From assembly GCF_003053565.1 (NCBI RefSeq), contig NZ_QAXS01000005.1, forward strand, positions 60,983 to 124,982: DNA of 64,000 nt, written 5' to 3'. Source of the DNA: Halanaerobium saccharolyticum. Lineage in GTDB: Bacteria > Bacillota > Halanaerobiia > Halanaerobiales > Halanaerobiaceae. The notes under the pieces were generated by a model. It did no database searches, was not told the DNA's origin, and saw nothing but the letters and a program-made list of their open reading frames with translations. Shown piece after piece: positions 60,724 to 64,000 of the stretch. Made by a program: the position numbers and the translations under genes. Positions within the stretch are counted from its first letter, which is position 1, and each line of letters opens with the position of its first letter.

Positions 60724-60768
60724 CTCCGAAGCCTTGAGCGTAGGTTCGACTCCTACCGGGGGCACCAT
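60724..60768. repeat. attR core (partial tRNA-Arg)
   Basis: 45 bp identical to 29260-29304: anticodon loop to CCA end of tRNA-Arg, without the 5' half. Not a functional tRNA. It ends 4 bp before the stop of the next gene. Confidence 0.92.
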
Positions 60769-60772
60769 TTGT

Positions 60773-62332
60773 TTATACCCAGTAAGCAAAGATTTTTTTA
60801 TTTTTAACTTCCAGTTCTTGATTCTTATATTCCTTATTCTGATTAAAATTAAAACTCAAAAGATAACCCTGATCCATATTCTGGCTTTCCAAATAATCAG
60901 CCAGCTGCTTTAATCCCTGCTTGTGATATTCTTCTCCCCGCCAGATTTTTAATTCCACAATAAATTTCTGTTCAAGATAGGTAATTACCACATCAAGCCT
61001 TTTTTCCTGAGAAATCTGCACTTCTTTAAAATCAAATCCTTTACCATTAATAATTGGCTTTAAAAAAGCGAGAAAAATCAAACGACCATTTCTTTCTAAA
61101 AATCCTCTATCCTGATCACTATATTGTTCTTTAATGAAAACCTGAAAACGCTCCAGTACTTCTTTTAAATTAAGCTGACCATTGTCTATAAAGCTGTCTC
61201 TGAAATCAAAAGCATCACTTTCCAGTGAATTCTCTATTTTAGAAATTAAATAATTGTATATTCGCTGTTCATAAATTCTGTTATGAATTTTTAAGCTGCC
61301 GCCATCATTCTTGAAAACACCGTAGAGTTCCCCTTTTTCTATTGTTGGATTATCCAGATTATAAGTGATTTTTCTACCATCTACAATTAAATCTATACAC
61401 ATATCTTCTAAATCATTATTATTTTCGATATTTTTAATTAAGGTATCAAAATTAGGAAGGTCTTTTGCTAAAATGATTTTTACTGCCTGCTCAAGATATT
61501 CTTTATCCCAACTGGACTCATTTTCTCTCAGTATTTCTTCAGCAATTATCTCTGCTAATTTGCTAACCAAAAACGGATGACCCGAAGTATAATAATGCAT
61601 TTTCTTAGCAAAATAATCTGAACCCAGGTCAATATTCCTGTCTTCTTGGTACTCTTTTAACATCGAAGCTATTTGATCGACCTCCAGCTCAAAATCAACT
61701 TTAAACTCACTAGCAATATTCCAGGGACTGTTATATTTATGTTCCTCATCAGATCCTAATTTAAGTTTAAGATTTTTTACATCATGAACCCCAGCTAAAA
61801 TTACACTCTTAAAAGTTAAATCCTGATTTTGCTGCTCAAACAAATACTTACTCCTTAACATGCCGAGAAAATCTAAAAAAAGCTGATTATTACTGCTTTT
61901 ATCAACTTCATCAATCATTAAAACAATATCTTTATTACTTTTTCTAATCATTGTGGTGATAAAACGAGAAAGATCTTTAAAATTATTAACAGTATCTACT
62001 TTTTCTTCAATTAATTTTACAAATTTGGAATCTCCACTAAATTCAAAACGATCTCTAATTGTTAAAAGAAATTCCTTAGAAAAAGTATTGATACTACTAA
62101 AAATATCCTGATCAAAATCTTCAAAAGTAATACTAATAACTCTATACTCTTTCTTTTCCAGATGTTTTTTTAACAAATACAAAATTGTAGTTTTTCCAGA
62201 CTGACGAGGTTTATTAATAGTAAAATATTTTCCCTCTGCAACCATCTTTTCAATTTCTCTAATTTTTTTACTAACATCAGCCATATAATGTTTTTCTGGA
62301 ATACAGACGCCGGTAGTGTTAAATTTTTTCAT
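60773..62332 (-). CDS. AAA-type ATPase with PD-(D/E)XK nuclease domain
   Basis: 519 aa. ATPase part: PRQSGKTT (42-49, Walker A), VLMIDEVD (Walker B). The middle is a winged-helix-like region. The C-terminal part (~430-519) is a nuclease-like fold: RLDVVI (D near 447) and FIVELKIW (ExK near 460). This is the AAA-ATPase-like/PDDEXK_9 group, common and multicopy in some anaerobes, whose function is unproven. It ends 5 bp from the att core and is the first gene outside the element. Confidence 0.82.
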   Translation of the reverse strand: MKKFNTTGVCIPEKHYMADVSKKIREIEKMVAEGKYFTINKPRQSGKTTILYLLKKHLEKKEYRVISITFEDFDQDIFSSINTFSKEFLLTIRDRFEFSGDSKFVKLIEEKVDTVNNFKDLSRFITTMIRKSNKDIVLMIDEVDKSSNNQLFLDFLGMLRSKYLFEQQNQDLTFKSVILAGVHDVKNLKLKLGSDEEHKYNSPWNIASEFKVDFELEVDQIASMLKEYQEDRNIDLGSDYFAKKMHYYTSGHPFLVSKLAEIIAEEILRENESSWDKEYLEQAVKIILAKDLPNFDTLIKNIENNNDLEDMCIDLIVDGRKITYNLDNPTIEKGELYGVFKNDGGSLKIHNRIYEQRIYNYLISKIENSLESDAFDFRDSFIDNGQLNLKEVLERFQVFIKEQYSDQDRGFLERNGRLIFLAFLKPIINGKGFDFKEVQISQEKRLDVVITYLEQKFIVELKIWRGEEYHKQGLKQLADYLESQNMDQGYLLSFNFNQNKEYKNQELEVKNKKIFAYWV

Positions 62333-62413
62333 TTAGCTCACCTCATTTTCAGCTTCAAGTTATGCTTATTATACCACAGTAGATAACTTAATTAAATCAA
62401 AGCAGTCATTGAG

Positions 62414-63790
62414 TCATTGAATTTGATCTATCCTGAAAGCTCTAGCAATTCTATGTTTATCAGTTTTCTTATAAACCTCTTCATCCTGTCCACCTAACTT
62501 AATTCCACGATAATAGAAGCTTCTTAGATTATTGGTTTCCTTAACATTGGTAAATCTAATATATCGATTCTGAGGATTAGTAGTTGTAAAAATAAGTGAC
62601 TCTTTATTAAGTTTCTCCAGTGGTCTTAGATTATGAGAAGTAAAGACCAGCTGTCCCTTAGCTCTATCCTGTATGATTTCCAGAATTTCACCTAAAAGAT
62701 ATTCAAATATACCGGCATCAAGCTCATCAACAGCCAGACAAATACCCGGCTTATTGTACATAGCAATCATTGCACTCAAGATCGATATGATCTTTTTAAT
62801 ACCATCTGATTCATATCTCAGAGGAATCTTAATATCTCCTCTTTCTGCCAGCAGCTCTATTTTAATAACTGGATCACCATTCTCATCCAATTCTTCTCCA
62901 TACTCTTTAATTTTAATTGTCAGATCTGGAATTATCTCTTTTAAGACAATGTTTAAGTTCTCGATAACATTTTTAACAGTAGAGAGGACCCGCTCAGGAA
63001 CTGTTGTCGGCTCAGACAAAGCTATTGCCAGGTCTCCACCTTCTATTCTCTCTGAATCACTAAGCTGAAAACAAAAAGGTATAATTAGATTGGCATTGAT
63101 CATTCCAGATCGAGAGTTTCTGATCACAAATAGATTCATCCGAGCATACTGTTTAATCTCCATTATAATATCAGCAAATTCTTCAAAGGCCTCATTACCC
63201 TTATAAATATGATCCATCTCATTAGAAAAAATAAAAGAAGTTTGTTCTTTCTTTGCCAGCTCCTTAGCTACTTTAAGATCCACTTTAGCATCTTTATTGT
63301 TCTTAGTGAGTAAATTGTAATTCTTCTGGGGGCTCAACAACTGCTCCTTCTCATCAAGGTTATGAGTTATTATCCCTCTCTTATATGTCCAGCCATCTTC
63401 TTCAAGCTTTTTATATGATAGATCTTCCTTAATAATAACTGGAGCAGCATTCTCTCTTCTTTCAATCACCATTTCATAAAATAGTTGATACTTATCCTCT
63501 CCCAAAGCCATAGAAAAAACAGCATTAATAGCAGCTTCTTTCTCACCCTGGTATATATAATCTTTAATATCTCCAGGCAGAGATTCTCCAAGCAATACCA
63601 GTTTCAGTATCCATAAAGCCTCAATAAAAGCAGTTTTTCCAGAACCATTCTGGCCGTATATTCCCAGCACATCTGATGTTTTGGAAAAAAGGTCGTCACT
63701 TTTATAGCTGTTAAAATCAATCAGCCCCTGCCTAACATTCTTAAAGTTATTCAGTTGTACCTGCTGCAGACGCAGCATTCGCTCCTTCAT
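62414..63790 (-). CDS. AAA15/OLD-like ATPase (copy 2), no TOPRIM partner
   Basis: 458 aa, same as the copy at 48615-50003 apart from a modest number of substitutions (for example VDELDAGIF) and a different tail (VYKKTDKHRIARAFRIDQIQ). Walker A GQNGSGKT is unchanged. The promoter and upstream palindrome are identical. No TOPRIM gene follows: the next gene downstream is the AAA/PD-(D/E)XK protein 81 bp away. It may be an orphan sensor, or it may pair with that neighbour. The start is ATG 63790 after GGAGGTG. Confidence 0.85.
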   Translation of the reverse strand: MKERMLRLQQVQLNNFKNVRQGLIDFNSYKSDDLFSKTSDVLGIYGQNGSGKTAFIEALWILKLVLLGESLPGDIKDYIYQGEKEAAINAVFSMALGEDKYQLFYEMVIERRENAAPVIIKEDLSYKKLEEDGWTYKRGIITHNLDEKEQLLSPQKNYNLLTKNNKDAKVDLKVAKELAKKEQTSFIFSNEMDHIYKGNEAFEEFADIIMEIKQYARMNLFVIRNSRSGMINANLIIPFCFQLSDSERIEGGDLAIALSEPTTVPERVLSTVKNVIENLNIVLKEIIPDLTIKIKEYGEELDENGDPVIKIELLAERGDIKIPLRYESDGIKKIISILSAMIAMYNKPGICLAVDELDAGIFEYLLGEILEIIQDRAKGQLVFTSHNLRPLEKLNKESLIFTTTNPQNRYIRFTNVKETNNLRSFYYRGIKLGGQDEEVYKKTDKHRIARAFRIDQIQ

Positions 63791-64000
63791 TTGATCACCT
63801 CCATTGATTAAATTATACAACTATTAGTGATAAAAATCAATATTTTCAACAAAATCGATATAAAAAATATCATATTCGTTGAAAATTTTAGGTTATAGGT
63901 AAAAAAATAGTCTTAAAGTGATTCTCTTAATAGTTTTTCAGACTAAACCTATATTAAATTTTACGATGTTAAACAAGGTGTACTCATATCGAGTACACCT
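62438..64000. repeat. 1.56-kb duplicated segment, copy 2
   Basis: Ungapped match to 48651-50213, running to the window edge so the true length is unknown. The last 477 bp are identical. Confidence 0.95.

Larger units (their letters stand above)
29260..60768. mobile_element. 31.5-kb integrative element at tRNA-Arg(CCG)
   Basis: Bounded by a perfect 45-bp direct repeat: the tRNA-Arg 3' end (29260-29304) and a partial copy (60724-60768). A 21-bp direct repeat lies just inside each end (29373-29393 and 60568-60588). Unit length is 31,464 bp. The content is integrase beside attL, CI-like repressor, excisionase, HUH Rep, RecT/RadC, type I restriction-modification, HepT/MntA, a candidate ATPase-TOPRIM defence pair, heavy-metal efflux and an IS3 element. 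No T4SS, coupling protein, terminase or capsid gene is seen. It is therefore mobilizable or satellite-like rather than a self-transmissible ICE or phage. The islands' minus-strand bias matches the chromosome. Confidence 0.9.

Noticed and set aside
29260..60768. Prophage or self-transmissible ICE
   Set aside because: No terminase, portal, capsid, relaxase-coupling or type IV secretion gene is seen, although int, a CI-like gene, bet and rep are present.
60604..60789. 61-aa minus-strand frame beginning MLTGYKQMVPPVGVEPT
   Set aside because: This is the well-known false protein produced by reading through a tRNA 3' end (here attR); no binding site.

Overview
The window is AT-rich, low-GC Firmicutes-like DNA. 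Its gene content fits an anaerobic member of the Halanaerobiales (Halanaerobium-like). The pointers are: the lepA / rpsT / holA / comEC-comEA neighbourhood; a nadD-yqeK-LCP-rsfS-leuS operon; a selenocysteine locus (selA-selB-selC); Feo iron uptake; strong GGAGG-type ribosome binding sites with several TTG and GTG starts; and a cobalamin-dependent MetH whose reactivation domain is a separate gene. The genus is an inference from gene content only.

Positions 1-29,230 are ordinary chromosome, almost all on the minus strand. In order: lepA (cut by the window edge), rpsT (+), holA, competence genes comEC/comEA, udk, a patatin-like lipase with a small zinc-ribbon gene, selC, selB, selA, a GNAT gene and argF behind a T-box leader (probable Arg specifier), a MATE exporter, an RseC-like protein, feoA-feoB plus an uncalled 55-aa Cys-rich gene behind a promoter whose spacer is a Fur-box-like palindrome, the leuS operon, a gamma-carbonic anhydrase (+), and metF / MetH-activation / metH behind a SAM-I riboswitch. 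A CDF exporter and tRNA-Arg(CCG) close this part.

Positions 29,260-60,768 are an integrated element of about 31.46 kb. The 3' part of tRNA-Arg is repeated exactly (45 bp) at 60,724-60,768, and a 21-bp direct repeat sits inside both ends. The left end has the integration/replication module: tyrosine integrase, CI-like repressor, divergent excisionase and an HUH-type Rep whose 3' end is broken by a 35-bp triplication. Then come small genes, a second tyrosine recombinase, two decayed genes, a HepT/MntA toxin-antitoxin pair, a YgjP-like protease and type I restriction-modification genes hsdR-hsdS-hsdM. A recombination operon follows (small membrane protein, RadC, RecT/Bet, exported LysM protein), then a two-gene ATPase + TOPRIM-like candidate defence module. 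Cargo follows: a CadC/CadA-type metal efflux operon, an M23 peptidase, UppP, and an HMA-domain CDF exporter with a cysteine desulfurase whose 3' end was hit by an IS3-family element with a clean 5-bp target duplication. I see no conjugation or virion genes, so I read it as an integrative mobilizable or satellite-like island.

Positions 60,773-64,000, outside the att repeat, carry an AAA-type ATPase/PD-(D/E)XK gene and a second copy of the island ATPase. That copy lacks the TOPRIM partner and is identical to the first over 477 bp, including the promoter region. This suggests duplication or gene conversion and possibly a second accessory region at the same tRNA.
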